Origin: Limnomonas spitsbergensis
Taxonomy: Eukaryota; Chlorophyta; Chlorophyceae; Chlamydomonadales
NCBI GenBank assembly: GCA_037349105.1
Contig: JAYJMM010000120.1
Span: 7,940,001-8,004,000, forward strand
DNA: 64,000 nt
Direction of reading: 5' to 3'
Shown in pieces: positions 31,817 to 45,231 of this stretch (position 1 is the first letter of the stretch; the number at the start of each line of letters is the position of its first letter). The position numbers and the translations under genes were made by a program. The notes below the pieces were generated by a model, which saw only the letters and a list, made by a program, of their open reading frames with translations, did no database searches and was not told where the DNA came from.

Positions 31817-34800
31817 ATGTTGGATCTGGAGGCGCTTATCTCGGCGCTGTCCTCTGCTGTCGCTGTGCTCATTTACCTCAACACTCTGCCTGCTGACTTT
31901 GCTTTCGATGACAACTTCGCAGTGGTAATGTGTCCATACCTCACACCATGAGTCAAGCAATTTACATGCACAGAACCCATGCTTGCATACGGCTGCATGA
32001 GGTTGCCATGCTTGTAAGCAGCTGCACCAGGTTGCCATGCATCCTCGCTGCCCCTATCACCATGGTGCCACTGCTTCGCATTCATGCCAAGGCAATATCA
32101 GCCAATCTGAGATTTAGTGTTCCTTTTCAATACACCACGCGATGAACTTGGTTTCTCCACTTCAAGCTTTCCACAATGCAGTGCCTAATGTCACACTCGC
32201 GATCATACAGCTCAGGCACCTAGGAAATTGTGCTCCGTAAACTCCTACAATACCAACCTCCCTCTCACACATGAGCTCTAACCCTAGCCACCGCTATTTT
32301 TTTTTCAGATTTATAATGGTGATGTCACCAATGATGGCAACCCTCTGAGGAAGCTGTTTGTGCATGACTTCTGGTAAGAGATCTGCGTTGCAGTGCCATC
32401 TGTCCCATGCTCCTGACAGGCTGGTGGAGAGCTTTTGTGTGGATATTTCCTGCCTTGCGTGTGTCATCCCTTGTATTATGTCACCCATTTCCACCCTCAA
32501 GTGTCTAGACCCCCTCCCTATGATCACAAATTGGCGCACTGTCAACTGTGCATCATGCTTTGTCCCTCAGCCCTCAGTTCTTTGTCTTAATCTCTGACTG
32601 CACACCCTTGCCTAGACACATCACCCCGATGTACTAGGTACATGGTTTGGTTGGCTGTCCACACCTGAGCACATCACTCTCTGTCGCTTCAGTCCATATG
32701 TGAATACTGTACCTTAGCCCAGCAGCACACTCCGACCTACACATCATGACGCGGCCCCCCTAAGGCCAAGTCATGGACCACACCTCCCTACACTTCCCCC
32801 CTACTACCCACTCTTTCCAGGGGGCAGCGCATCAGCTCTGATCAAAGCCACAAGAGCTACCGGCCATTCACAATCCTCTCCTTCCGGTTAGCGCGGGTAG
32901 TCTGGCAATGCCTCCCAAAGACATGGACCCGCCCCATTGATGGTGAGGAAGATATGTCAGCCATGTTGCGATTTGTCTCTAAGATGCACCTTTCTGCTCA
33001 GCGGTTTCTGGGATGTACTTTTCTGTTTGGCAGTTTCTGGGAAACAGCTTAATGGGAAGAATCCCCAATCCCACGGTTTTAATATTTATATTTGCACTCT
33101 GACCAGACCTTTTCAGTTTACAGTTGTTGGTAAGGGTGAGGAAGGCCAGAAGCCGCTGGTTTATTAGCCTGAGTTGTAAGGGGTTTGATAATGACTGATG
33201 AGGTGTGGACACTATTGGCGGTTGGAGACGAGATGGCTGCTTGGCGCATTGAATGAGGAGATGCATTGTCTCGGCTTGCGGCCGGGCACACCCAGTCCCT
33301 GGTCAAACATCAGGATGCAATTCTGGCAGCCACAGCCTGCAATTTTCGCAACTTCACGACCTTCTTCGAACGCCTGAATCCTCCTTTCACAACCTTCTGG
33401 ATTCTCTGGACACTGGTACCACAGTGACAGGTGCCCTGCGCCCTGCCTTGTGCAGTGGCGCTGCCTTCCTGTGTCCTTGATACAGATTGGTGCTTGAATA
33501 CCCGCTTAGAGTGCTTCCCCTACAATCTTGCTGTGTGTCCGACTCTTCCTCATTGCAGATTGGCGCAGCCAGGCGGAGCGGTTTGGAGACGTCAATGATC
33601 ATGCAGATCACCGGGGCCGACAGCGCCCGGTGGGCCTGGACCCGCTCATATTCCATGCTGCCAACGTCCTTCTACACGGCGTTGTGACGTTCCTCGTTAC
33701 TCGGTGGGTGCTGGGCTGCAGGGCGTATCCTAGCATGCTTCAGCTTCGCTTCAGCTATATCGTGGCCTACAGCTTAGGGGGCCTCGTGCAGCATGCCCTG
33801 CTGCTTGGGCCCCCTGCCTGTGGCCGGCCATGGTCTGGTCCCAGATGGCCCAGCGGTGGCAGCCTGGCGGCCCTCCATGGGGGTCTGGTGCACACTTTGG
33901 GGAAAACTGTTGGGCTGTCTTCTGAAGAGGGCGAAGAGGCCTCTCTGAATAAAGCTGAGGCCTCAAAGGAAATTCCAAAGCTTTAATTGCTACCTGCTGA
34001 GGATTAAAGGTTGAAGGCGACCTCCTACCTGCTACCCTCTACCTGACATGTGTGCGAAGGTTAGCCTACTACCTGTTCCGGAAGCGTGCACAGCTGGCAG
34101 CGCAGTCCGCTTCCACACCAGATGCCCGAACGGCGACTTCAGAGGCACGACCTGCTGCTGAGGCGGGCGCGAATCACACACCTGTGCAAGGCGGCGGCAG
34201 CGGCAGCCATCCCGCCTGTCCTGATGTGGCGGCTGAGGGGAGTGCTCCCACAGAGCCGGGTGCTGCCGGCCTGCGGCGCCGCACGCCCGCCGGCTATGGA
34301 AAGCCCCTGATATTGGTCTCTGCCACACGGCATCCCGATGGCTCCGATGAAGCGGAGGGGAGGGCGGTGGATGCGTTGGATATAGAGGCATCGCGGCGCG
34401 ACCAGCTGAGCCAGGTGCACCTGCCCTGCCTGCTGACAGGACTGGCGTTCGCCCTGCATCCAGTGCATACAGAGGTAAGGAACGGGTAAAGCGCGGCCAT
34501 TGGAGCGACCAGAATTCAAACAATGGCTAAGTAAACACCCTGGAGGCTTCCCTCTGAGCCCTGAATCCCATTTATAGAAGCCCTGTGAGTGGGTCGCGAA
34601 TATCCGGCTTCTGTTGGTCTGGGCATGCCTTGCGCTGTCACCAGACCCGCGGCCTTGGCTGATGTTGGGAAGAGGGTCAAAGGGCGGCCCTGGGTCTGCT
34701 AGATGTCTGCTCACTGTAAGGCTGTGCTTCACGCCGCCCCTAATGGATGGATCCTTATATTTGTTTCAAGTGCGCACCAGACCACCTTAAGCAGGCAGCT

Positions 34801-37800
34801 GGTGGCCACCCCACCGAGCTGGGGACCAAACCTGGGCCAGCCTACGGCCGGTGGCCCCAATAGCAGGTCTTGCTGCGATAAGCCCCTCCTGGTGGCAGGC
34901 CTTGATGTAGGTACATGGTAGCTTAAGCTTCCTAGAGACGCATTGCTCATGTAGGAATGTGTCTAGATTGGCAGGCTTGCCCCTCTTAAATGATGAAATG
35001 CTGCTCCAGCGTTCGTGCATCCATCAAGTTGCCCCTTTTGAAAGGACCAGGCAGTGCGTATTGGAAGGACAGGGGAAGTTGGGAATACATTCATGCCAGT
35101 GCGCTACATTGTATACATATGAAAGCAGTGCAAAGGCAGTAACAATATATCCGCAGTTGCTCTTTTAGCTTCAGCCTTTGAGCCTGGACCTGGAGATGCT
35201 GCATCAGTCCATTCCTCTGTAAACTAGTGCGCAAGCTACTTGTCTTCTATGTACCATATGTGCTCGATATGCTCCTTATGCTCCCTCTTAACGCATCCCT
35301 TTGGCCCCTGTGGACACATCCCTTGCTTCATGTTCTCCATATACCTTATGTGCTCCTTGTGCTCCTTATGCCCCCTCTTGATGCATCCCATTGGGCACCT
35401 GTGAAAATATCCCTTGCTCCATGTGCTCCTTTTTGTTGACCCATTCAGGCAGTGGCTGGCATCGTTGGCCATGCAGAGCTGGTCTGTGCAGCCTTCTCCA
35501 TCCCCGCGATGCTCATGTACTTTACCGCAGTGGATGGCAGCAGCAGCAGCAGGAACAGGTCTGGGGACAGGAGGCAAAGCTGCAGGGGTAAAGACAAGGG
35601 GAGAAGCTGCGCACGGTCTGCTGCTGGCACCTGCTTGCTGGTTGGTGGCGCCGTGTTGCTCTCCTGGGCTGCAGCTCTTAGTAAGGAGATTGGCATCACG
35701 GTGTTGGGGATCATGATGTTGTATGATCTGCTGCTGGTGCCGGCGCCGGGGATGCACCGCCCAGGGGACGCTGGCGCGGCGACTGGTGTTGACGGAGAGG
35801 AGGAGGACCAAGGAGCGCAGGCTGCGGCGGCTGCACCTGGCGCGGCGGCAGACGGGGGCTTGCCAGAGCAAGGAGGAAGTGTGACCCGTGCTTTGCTCCT
35901 ACAGGTCAGGTAGGATCTGAAATGAAGGCTGACATAGCACCTGGGAGACAACGTCGTTATGTGTCTACAGCCCTGGGGGGCCTGAAGGTAGACCTGGAGG
36001 AGAAGGGATAAAATAGGGTGGAGGGGAGAAAGAGGGGTGAAGCAAAAGGGAGAGAAGGGGGAGAGACGAGAGGGAAGGGGTGAAGTGGTAGCTTAGATGG
36101 AAATGAGGAGAAGTGAGGGAGGGAGGTGAAGGTGGTGAGTGGAGGAGAGAGGTGTGAGAGGAGGAGTAGAGGAAATTATAGAGGAGAGAGGGACAAGTCA
36201 AGATGGGTGGTGGTGGTGGTGGTAGTGGTGGGACTTGGAGGGCGTGGGCTGAATGTTTATGTGATCCAGGGTTCCAAGTCGTAATTCAAACAGCCTCTCG
36301 TGAACTGAGTTTGGAGCAGAATCTGAGGATGGAAAGTTGCATTGTGACGGTGCGTACAGTGCATTCTAGTGAAATGACTGCATCAGCATCGAGGAATGTC
36401 ACCAAACACACTTGTTAATTGGGAGCCAGGGTGCTGGCTAGACCCCAGCACCTGCGCCTGCCGCCCAAGAGGCGGACCCCGCCGCCCTGATCAGTCCTTG
36501 CTCCCTTTCGCCGATGTATGCCAATTGTGTCTGGGAGGAAGGCTGCTGGCTAGACCCCAGCACCTGCGCCTGCCGACCAAAAATGGACCTCGCCGCCCTG
36601 AGTGGGCCAGGCCATGGCCAGGTCCGCAATAAGTGTGTAAGCCTTGGGCCGATGCATTTTTTTTTTTTTTTGGCCTTGGTATGTGGCTGCGCCTGTGCTT
36701 GTTTCCACTGACCCTCAATCTGATAGCGGTCCTGAAGCACACACATGTAGTTTTTACGGGCGCCTCAATCAGCATCCAGCACTTTTGTCGTCTTGCACCT
36801 CCGCTGCAATACAGCTACGTACTGGCCTGTGGCGGCAGGGTCCTGTTGTAGCCTGCCCTGTTGCTTGAGCTCACAGCCCAAGGTCCGACAATTTTGTGTC
36901 CCCATGTGCCAAGTTATGGCCATCTAACGGGGGGGGAAGTTGTTATCTTGTGCGCAATTGCACCCTACAGACGTCACTGATTGCCAAACCTATGCCTGCC
37001 TGCTGCCTGTTGCATGAACCTGCAACCAGGTGGGTGCGCATGTTGGTGTTGTGCGCCGCGGGCGTTTTGTACGTCAAGGTACGCGGCCTGGTGGCTGGGG
37101 ACCAGCTGGTGCGCATATACCGCAAGGTGCGACCAACCAAGCAGGCCACCTACTGGGTGTGAGGACTCCATCATGACATGCGTGTTTATTTTGTAATTGT
37201 TACAGCCACAATATAGCTACGTCACGGCCTCTGGCCAGGCGTATGAGGTGCACCAATCCGTATTGCTAGGTTCATCAGCAGTAGACTGGTGAAGGTTTTG
37301 TCTTTATCTGCCCAGTTCTGGCTGAACAACCGCCTGCCAATGGCGGTCCGGTGTACATACGATGAGTCGATCACTCACGCCACTCCTGCAGACACTGCTT
37401 GCCCTCCTCATCTTGATCTTCGTCTGTCTTTCCTAAACCTTGTGCCTTCGTATTGCCCCCCTCCCCCTGCAAATTTAATACTTATTTTACTGACACCCGT
37501 ACCTGGTATGGTGGTACCCCTATTCTTCTGAAATGCCAATTTGAGCAGATCTCGCAATGTTGTGTGTGATGATCAGCCACGTAAGACTTGTGACAGGTGC
37601 AGGTGGAAGAGACAGGGTTCAGCTTTTTTTCGTTTGAAATCTGACTGCAATTATGAACTCCGACAGGTGGAAAACCCGATTGCGTTCTCCCCCTCGCCTC
37701 TCTCTCGTGCGCTGTCGACGCTGCACCTGCACGCCCGGTACGGCACGCTGCTGGTCTGGCCGCAGCACCTGTCAGCGGACTGGTCATTTGCGTGCATTCC

Positions 37801-40800
37801 GCTCGTGGATGACCTCCGCGATCCACGCAATGCGCTCAGCCTGGCGCTGTACGCTGTCCTGCTGGTGGTGCTAGTCATGGCGCGGCCGTGGGCGACGCTG
37901 CACGAGTGGTTTGTGGCTGCCAAGCGGCAGGTGGCGCAAAAGCGGCCGCAAGCGAGCGGTGGGTGCAGTGCGAGGGACAGGAGGGACGCATGGCGCTATC
38001 TGGTCCCATTCCGTAAACCTTGGCCAATGTGCATGCCTCATGCCTCATGCCCGTGCACGGCGGAACATTGACCCAAGCTTCGAGCATGACTCAGTCTCAT
38101 CATAAGGCCACCACCGGCCGTCTGTTAGCTGCTGTTGGTGAAAAGTATTCCCTGCGCTGCTTCCCAGACTGACAGAACTGGAGTGAGATCTTGCCACTGT
38201 CTGCCTCGTAACTATTCCTATATCTGCCAGGATGTCAGGGCATGAGTTGTTTTGCATGAAACCCTGATTCAAATCCAAGGGTGCCCTTGGTCAAGGAGGT
38301 GGCCATTGGCCGTGCGTCTCCGGGAGGTGCTGGTCCTGCCCTCACCCTCGCCACAATCCGGCCATAGCACCCGCTCCCATTCTCGCCCAGCTTTCACGAC
38401 CCAACTCTTTGTCCTGTCATCCAAAGGGGCAACCATCAATGGACCGTTGGCCGTACGCCGCTGGCGGCTGCTGGTCCTGCTGGGCTTCGTCCTGGCCCCG
38501 TTCCTGCCGGCGTCGAATCTGTTGTTCTACGTTGGGACCTTCATTGGCGAGAGACTGATGTACATGCCCTCCATCGGCTACTGCATCCTCCTGGGAGAGA
38601 TGCTAGCAACTGTGCTGGTGGGGGCAGACGGGTCGGGAAATATGATACCGTATGCCTTTAAGTGACCTTTCTGTTATTCAGCCTGTTTTGCTAAACGCGA
38701 CAGCCATCTTAAAATTCAAAGACTGTGTGAGTCCTGCAATGTGTGTGCTATTGTAGTACCTATTACCTTGAATTCATTAGTGCCCAAACATAGCTTCATT
38801 TAAAACAAATCATGTTTTGAATTCAAAAGCCTTCAAACATACAACCACTACAAATTAAATTTGCAAGGTTTCATTTATTTCTTTTTTCTACGACCCCCCT
38901 CCCCAATTAGCCAATCAATCACTGAAACAACAGAAAGCATGCTACATGCTCCGCATCAGGTCTAGGCGAAATGGCATGTTGAGATCCTTGGGGCTCTAAA
39001 GAGGGTGGCCTCCGGATATTAAATAATTGCACCGGTAGTCTCTACCGACGTCCGGGCAGCTTGAGACTGTAACAGGGTTGACTATTGGCCCTTGCATGGT
39101 ACAGGTAGCTGGTATCACCAACATCATGTCCCACCACTCTGCTGACTGCTAGAACGCGTGAATTATGCGGTATTATTATTATTGCTGCAATTGTGGTGGA
39201 TTTCTTGTTCAAATGCCAATATTTAACACACCACTTATTCGCAAGCCTTTCAAATGCTGGGACAATGAAACGGCAGACACATAACATTTTGATTCACTGC
39301 CATGCAAATTTGAATCCCTCTCCCCACCCTGCCTGTTCTGAGCATCCCTTCCATCAGCCACTGCATCCCCTAACGTGTGGGGATGCAACAGCCAGTATGC
39401 CACCCTAACCCTGATGGATCATTCAAAACCCTGGCTGCATTGCTGACTAGCCGTGTCTATTTTCAAATTTCATATTTGCAACTTACCAACGGCAGGGGTG
39501 GCTGGACCGCTGGCAGGGTGCTGGATCTGGATCTGGATATAGATCATGGAGCCCGGCAAGAAAGTATGCCTTGAAATCCCGCCTGCCCGCTGCTGTCAGA
39601 TCTGTGGCACGGATTCTTGTCCTCAGTGGGTGCATGGCGATGCTCACTGCGTATGGAGCCAGGACGTATCTGCGTAACTGGGACTGGATCAGTGAGGAGG
39701 CACTCTTCACTTCAGCGCAGAAGGTGTGTGTGTGTGTGAGAGAGAGTGCGAGGGCTAGGAGAGAGGGATGGGTAAGTATAAGCGTCTGTGAGGGTCAGGG
39801 GCCGATGCAGGCGCCAGCTTGCGCCAGGGCTTGACAGCTTATGGGAGGATGCACCGGGCTTTGCACTTCAGTGTGGGGGTGACGAATGCTATTATTGGCC
39901 ACTATCATCCTGCTCGCCCGCAAGAACAACCTGTGCGATTTGAAGCATTGAGGCGTGGCCGCTCCACTAACAGACGCATTAATACTCGCCCACCTGGAGT
40001 CGCATCACAGACTAGATTGTGTTTGCACTGACCAGGCCATTCGGAAAAGGCTGCCTAGGTAAAGCTCTGACAACATCTGACTCTTTCGCACTCCTGCCCG
40101 CGCTGAATCTGGATGATAAAGCTAGTGGCTCAGGCTAGCATCACACACAAACACCAATATTCACAGCCACATCAACAATAATATCCGCCATGACAGGTGT
40201 GCTGGCAGAGCGCAAAGGTCCAGCTGAACAGCGGGATTCTGGAGCGCAGGCGGCAGGACTTACCAGCTGCCCTGGCCCACTTCAAGCTGGCCCGCGCAAT
40301 TGAGCCTGGATACTGCGAGCCTGACTATTGGGTCGGTCTCACCCTCGTCAACCTGGGTGAGAGGGCGATGCAGGGGATGTGTGTGAGGAAGGGCACACCC
40401 TTACACCTGGCAGCCTGTGCCAGATACAGATAGTGCATTACACTGATATCCTGGATCATGATCTAGATCTAGATCTCAGGTAGTACATCACACATCGGTG
40501 CGCACCAGTGTCCAATGAAGGCCCCGTACGGCTGCATCCTCCTGCACTTCAGCCGCGGCAACCTTCCTTTGGATCTTTCCGTGTTGGTCCTTCATGTGTC
40601 CCCCCCCTGGCCAACATGCGTCCTATGTCTGTTCTGCAAGCCAGACAAACCTGACTTTATGTGGAGTATTGTCCCCTCCGCCCCCACATGCCCTTTGTCT
40701 GGTTTGCAGGCCGGACGCTTGACGGCTTGGTGGAGCTGGAGAGTGCCTTAGGCTGCAAGTACGTCGCAGCTGATGCAACACGCACCCTCAACACCATCTA

Positions 40801-43800
40801 CCAGGTATGTGGGGGGCATCTACCTGCTCCATGCTAAACACCCTGAATCCTTATGCCTCAACCCAGTTTACCGGATATGTGGGGTCAAACATCTCCCCTT
40901 CAGGCATATCCAGCAATGGTGGGGCGAAATACTCTCTGGGGGGGGCATTCCTCCTCCACGTCCCTATCGCCCTGCCCCTTGGAAAATGCTGGCATATAAC
41001 GGTCTCTGCACTGCTTTGCTGTGGTTGTATCCTGTAGAAGCATGAGGGTAAAGGAAGTACCATATGGCAGCATGGGCTGAGGTGGCGACTGCGTCGTTAC
41101 CACATTACTGACTCGCAAGATCTCACCCTCTGTCATATTGCTCCTTTCCAATCTGCCACTCGCTGCCACGTCGCCGCCAGATCAGCATATAGCTGTATTG
41201 CTTCTTTTTGTATCTGTCACATGCCGCCACATTGCTCCCAGATCTCGCCCATTTCCGTGTCGCTGCCTTCACCAGGCCATGCATCAGGCAGAGCCCTCCA
41301 ATGGGCTGCCTATGGTGCGGTGGGGCCGCGTGCTGTTACGGCCGGAGCTGTCCCGGCTGCAAGAAGGCTGCAGCACGCTCGAGTCCGCAGCGCTCATCTA
41401 CGTCCAGGTACATGAAAGCAAATATACAAGATAAACTGCTGTGCTGCATATGGGCGAGGATAAAGGTCCGGGTGATTGGTTTGCTGGTTCTCATCGTCAA
41501 GCAGATGAGCCTTTATCCCCGGCTGGTTTGACCTAGTACCGTAGTCGCGGACATATTTCAATGTAATGTTAGTGCTTAAAGTAACAACGAAATCAAGTGT
41601 TAAAATGTTTACCACTGAATGTTTTCTTCTGAAGGGGCAACGAATCCTAAAAAATTGACATAAAGTGCGATCTTTAAGCAACAACGAAATATGAAAACAT
41701 TGAATAAGATACATCTGCTACGGCCTACCGGGGGTGGGCGTGGATGGGGGGTGGGCCCGGATTTACCTCGGGGGGAAGGTTCGGAGGCTGGCAGCCTCCC
41801 GAGGTCCCCCGGCCGGTGGTGTTGGGGACCCATTTGGGAGTTTGTTCGAGACTACGGTGCTAGAAATGTATGCTGAGGTTGGCATAGAGTTACCTTTTCT
41901 TTTAATTTCATCTGAGAGCCCCGACAGATTGACTGGGGTCGCAGGTGAGGTCCGCAACAGATTGATCGGAGTCACATCTTGGGAAGAGTTAGAATTGGTA
42001 TTAGTACATAAAAAAAAATAGGCGATGGCGTTAAATGGGCCTATGGTGGTGAGCCCGTGGTTATGCGATTCTTGGACATAAACTGTAAGCCTATACCCGC
42101 ACCACACTCACCCTACCATTGGTCAAAATATACGTTGCAATGTGTGCAGGCTCTGGATGGGCCTCTGGCTGCTGCCGCCCTGGACCACTGCCTCACAGCA
42201 CTCCAGGAGTATGCACATTCGCTGACAGGCCAGAGCTCTGGTGCGATCACCCCCAGCACTGATCCGAACAACCCCAACTTGGATGTGAAGACAATTTCAG
42301 GTATCACATCATCTTGCATAACCTACATAATATCTGCCAATCTATTTCATCTGCCCCCTTTCACATCTTTCATGAATTACTTTGCACCTGGCCCCCCTTG
42401 CACATCGTCCTCTCTTGTCATTTAGGGTCTCAATGCCCGCGGGTTACTTTCACTGGTCTCCAACATGCTGACTGGACCTTTGGCAGAATGGCAGGCCAGT
42501 CACGCGATACTGTTTCCACACTTCTGATTAGTACGGACTGCCTATGCTCTCCCATACCATGTCCTTGCTTTGCCAAGTCCCACAGACGCTCAAATAAGCC
42601 TTTATTCGTATTTGGATTGGCGCATGGACACCGTTGCAGCCCACCTTCATTTTGACCTGCTGACGCGTCGCCAATTTGAACGTGCCTCCAGATCTGCGGG
42701 CATGCGTGACTGCGCGCCGCGCCGTGTTCATTGCCTTGGGCAACTACGGCCCCCGTGCCAGGCTGGCACGGCAGGCCTTGTACCGCTACATCCGCTTTGT
42801 GCGCAAGGGCATGGCTGTTTGCAGGTCCGATGGCCTCGCAGCCGAGCTCTCCAAGCCCACCGGCCACATGCAGCTCGTGCACAGGTTAGTCTGCAAATTT
42901 GATCTTGAGCACACTGAAGTGACACGTCAGCTATACCCTGTCCTTCGTCCGGGTGGGCCTAGTGCCGGAAGGACTGTTGCATGGGCCACTGGATGCAAGG
43001 CGTTGATGGCTTTGTCTCACTGAACCCAGTGGTGACAAAGAAACAGCACCAGTACTGGATTCCGAAATAAAACACTATATTTGTAATAAATGCCATGGCT
43101 GACCTTGCTGTAGATGTGAAGCCCCGCAGAAATGCAAGTGGTCTTGATCCACTGAGCAAATGCCGCCATCTTTATCGCGGGCGTTCCTCCCCCACCTGCC
43201 AACCAGTAATTCGCCTGTGATCATGGAAGGAGGAGAATCCGACACACAGAAGATTGTTATTTGAGTCCTTATCCCTCACAGTAGATTCAAACTGCCTTCC
43301 CCTCTTTAAAATGAACGTTGTTTGGTGGTGAGGGATTGATTAAAATACTAATGATTGATTGTCAACACCCGCTTCAGTTGAAACTCGAGTTTTTTTTACA
43401 TTTTGCCCCGAGGTGAGCATTTAATAAATCGTCAATCCATACTTGATGGAAGGTAATTCAAATATCGATTATATTTTGGACCCGTCTTTACCCTGCAGCA
43501 TCCAGTCTCTGGACCCCAACGACCCCTGGCTGCAGCTGGAGTGGGGTGAAGTCATGCTAGTGCAAGGTCGGCCGCTGGATGCGGCAAGACACTTAAGTGC
43601 AGCAGGCATGCTCTTCTTCTCGCTGTACGCCGGGGGTCAGAAGAAGGAGCAGCAGGGGACCACGATAGTCACAGACCTCAAAGGTAAGCGCTTGCGGGGG
43701 AGGGAAGCAGGTGGAGCTGTTAGGGCACCGGCCTTATCTGCGGGTGGAGGGGGGGGGCAGCGGGTAGAGCAGGTCAATGACGTTACATCTCTGGGCCCTG

Positions 43801-44644
43801 CTCAAAAGGCTCGGCCGCGTCGGCGACCAAGTGCCTGCTTTGGAGGAAAGGAAATTTAAAGCAAGTAGGGCAAGGAAAGAAAGAGCGGAATACAACGCAG
43901 GAAGAACATACCCGCTCAAAAAAGAAAGGCAGTCAAAATGCCCCAGCCCCTCTAGAGTCTAACCTTTTAGCATGTGGTGCTGTAAGGGTACCAGCCTTAA
44001 TCTGTGAGAGGACCTGGAATAGGCCTTTGTACTTTGTACGCAACCAGGGCTTCTATCAAATGTTCTTACTGCGATGAGGAACCGGTATGCCCCGAAGCTG
44101 TAACGCGCTCCCCCATATACCATTAGGTAGTTTGGATTGTGAGGGCACAGGCAAAGGTGTTGTTGGTGGCTGGGGTGTTACGTGATTTGAGTTGCATGGT
44201 ATGACAAGATAACCACTCCATGTGTTGTTTGATTGTGTCTCCAACCACAATATCCTCCCTGGCACAGGCGATCAACCGTTGCCGGTGTTCGAATCCCTGG
44301 TGGCCTCGGCCGAAGGTTACGAGCGCGCCTCCCTGCTGGGCGTGCGGGGCGTCTCGGACACGTCACCTTGTGAGCTGCGCACTCGTGCGGTTGAATCAAG
44401 GATTGCGGCGCTGGTCTCGGAGCGGCCGCTCAGCAGCGCCTCCCTGTCAGATGAAAGCGCCTCTTTGCCAGGGTTGGGTGCCAGCGGCATGGCGCGGCGC
44501 AAGGCCATGGCGGTTAAGGTGGGGGAGGAGATTGGAGCTCTGGCGGCGTCGCGCGAGCTGCGTGAGTGCCGGGACAGCGGGCAGACGGTGGAGCACCTGA
44601 AACATCTGTATGGCCAATGGCTCTCCAAGTTCTACCCACCCTAA
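31817..44644 (+). CDS. TMTC-type protein O-mannosyltransferase (transmembrane + TPR)
   Basis: TMTC proteins are ER membrane GT-C enzymes that put O-linked mannose on proteins; the C-terminal TPRs face the lumen. Exons are 31817-31924, 32309-32373, 32821-32942, 33559-33703, 34060-34474, 35449-35909, 37030-37126, 37667-37958, 38427-38631, 39600-39723, 40197-40356, 40710-40804, 41276-41407, 42150-42300, 42692-42884, 43499-43683 and 44268-44644. Phases agree at every junction and the sum is 1108 codons plus stop. FAFDDNFAV (about residues 29-37) has the acidic pair of the first luminal loop. SYRPFTILSFR and NPIAFS...WPQHLSADWSF are the DUF1736 signatures. FLPASNLLFYVGTFIGERLM and LPAALAHFKLARAIEPGY (TPR) follow. 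Exons 5 and 6 carry low-complexity inserts absent from animal TMTCs. The ends of exon 9 and the start of exon 10 are the least sure. Confidence 0.9.
33725..33935 (-). mobile_element. MITE copy in TMTC intron 4
   Basis: CTTCAGCTATATCGTGGCCT, GCTGCTTGGGCCCCCTGCC, GATGGCCCAGCGGTGGCAGC and GGGGGTCTGGTGCACACTTT occur in the order expected for the reverse orientation of the family. The left end has a short duplicated CTTCAGCTTCGCTTCAGC. Confidence 0.6.
34755..34882 (+). mobile_element. Truncated MITE copy in TMTC intron 5
   Basis: TTGTTTCAAGTGCGCACCAG starts the element and GGCCCCAATAGCAGGTCTTG is the last recognisable part; the AATTGTAGCTGAAGC end is missing. Confidence 0.5.
35985..36200. repeat. 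Purine-rich (GAGAGGGG) tract in TMTC intron 6
   Basis: About 200 bp are almost purely A and G on the sense strand (GGAGAGAAGGGGGAGAGACG). This simple-sequence tract can form triplexes. Confidence 0.8.
36418..36605. repeat. Direct duplication in TMTC intron 6
   Basis: GTGCTGGCTAGACCCCAGCA with CCTGCGCCTGCCGCCCAAGA occurs at about 36429 and again at about 36540, roughly 111 bp apart with around 85% identity. It is followed at 36657 by a run of T. Confidence 0.8.
36790..37250. mobile_element. Two partial MITE ends flanking TMTC exon 7
   Basis: AATACAGCTACGTACTGGCC (36809) and AATATAGCTACGTCACGGCC (37209) both match the left part of the reverse-oriented MITE. They are only 60-90 bp long and lie on either side of exon 7. 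Confidence 0.4.
43775..43970 (-). mobile_element. LINE 3'-tail fragment in TMTC intron 16
   Basis: Read on the minus strand, this ends CGCGGCCGAGCCTTTTGAGC then AGGGCCCAGAGATGTAACGT, the conserved tail shared with 17465, 51275, 55615 and 57035, preceded by a pyrimidine-rich 3' UTR. It is a severely 5'-truncated insertion. Confidence 0.6.
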
Positions 44645-45231
44645 GCTTTGTTGCGCCTATAAGCAGGCCACTGTTTGGACTGGACTCGAGCGTCTGCTTC
44701 AATCTCTGATTTGTCTGCATAAAGCTTGTCATAAGGTTATGCATTCTACGGAAAGGAATCCCGTACCTAGGGATCTGGAGTGGATGGTCTAATACGTGCA
44801 TGGTAAACTATGCATTTTTTTTTTTATCCTGTTCTTGGGTCAAGCTGCTGCCTTCAAGGGCGAGGGCAATGTAGCTGGGCCCAAACGATATGCCAGCTTG
44901 CCTGATCTTGAGAAGTGCCCTTGGATTGAACTTGGGAGGGACTAAGAGCCACGTGATCAGAGTATCAGAATTAAGCTGGTCAAAGAGGGTAAATACATGC
45001 TTTGGCATGCAGACTGGCTGTTACATACACTTCTGCACATCGATAATGCAAACACCACCTGACGAACACAAGCATTCACCATCATCACAGTGGGTCCAGA
45101 ATTCTCGCCAAGCATGGCGGATGTTTCCAGCTCAGCTAATAAAGAGGGGTACCAGCATGAACGCTGGCAGCCTGTTTCGGCAGTTGCGGAAAATAGAGGA
45201 ACACAAATCGATGTTGCTTCTGCTAGCCAGT

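Noticed and set aside
34139..34732. 197-codon minus-strand ORF
   Set aside because: Antisense shadow of TMTC exon 5, in GC-rich sequence where stops are rare.
35236..35871. 211-codon minus-strand ORF
   Set aside because: It is the antisense of TMTC exon 6 and its flank; the plus strand has clear TMTC homology and splice sites.
39721..39760. GTGTGTGTGTGTGAGAGAG after a TMTC exon as a duplicated-donor array
   Set aside because: It is a simple GT/GA microsatellite that happens to follow the donor; the exon sequence itself is not repeated.
44278..44300. GTGTTCGAATCCCTGG resembling a tRNA T-arm
   Set aside because: It lies inside the last TMTC exon and no acceptor, D or anticodon arms can be folded around it. 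No tRNA or rRNA gene was found in the window.
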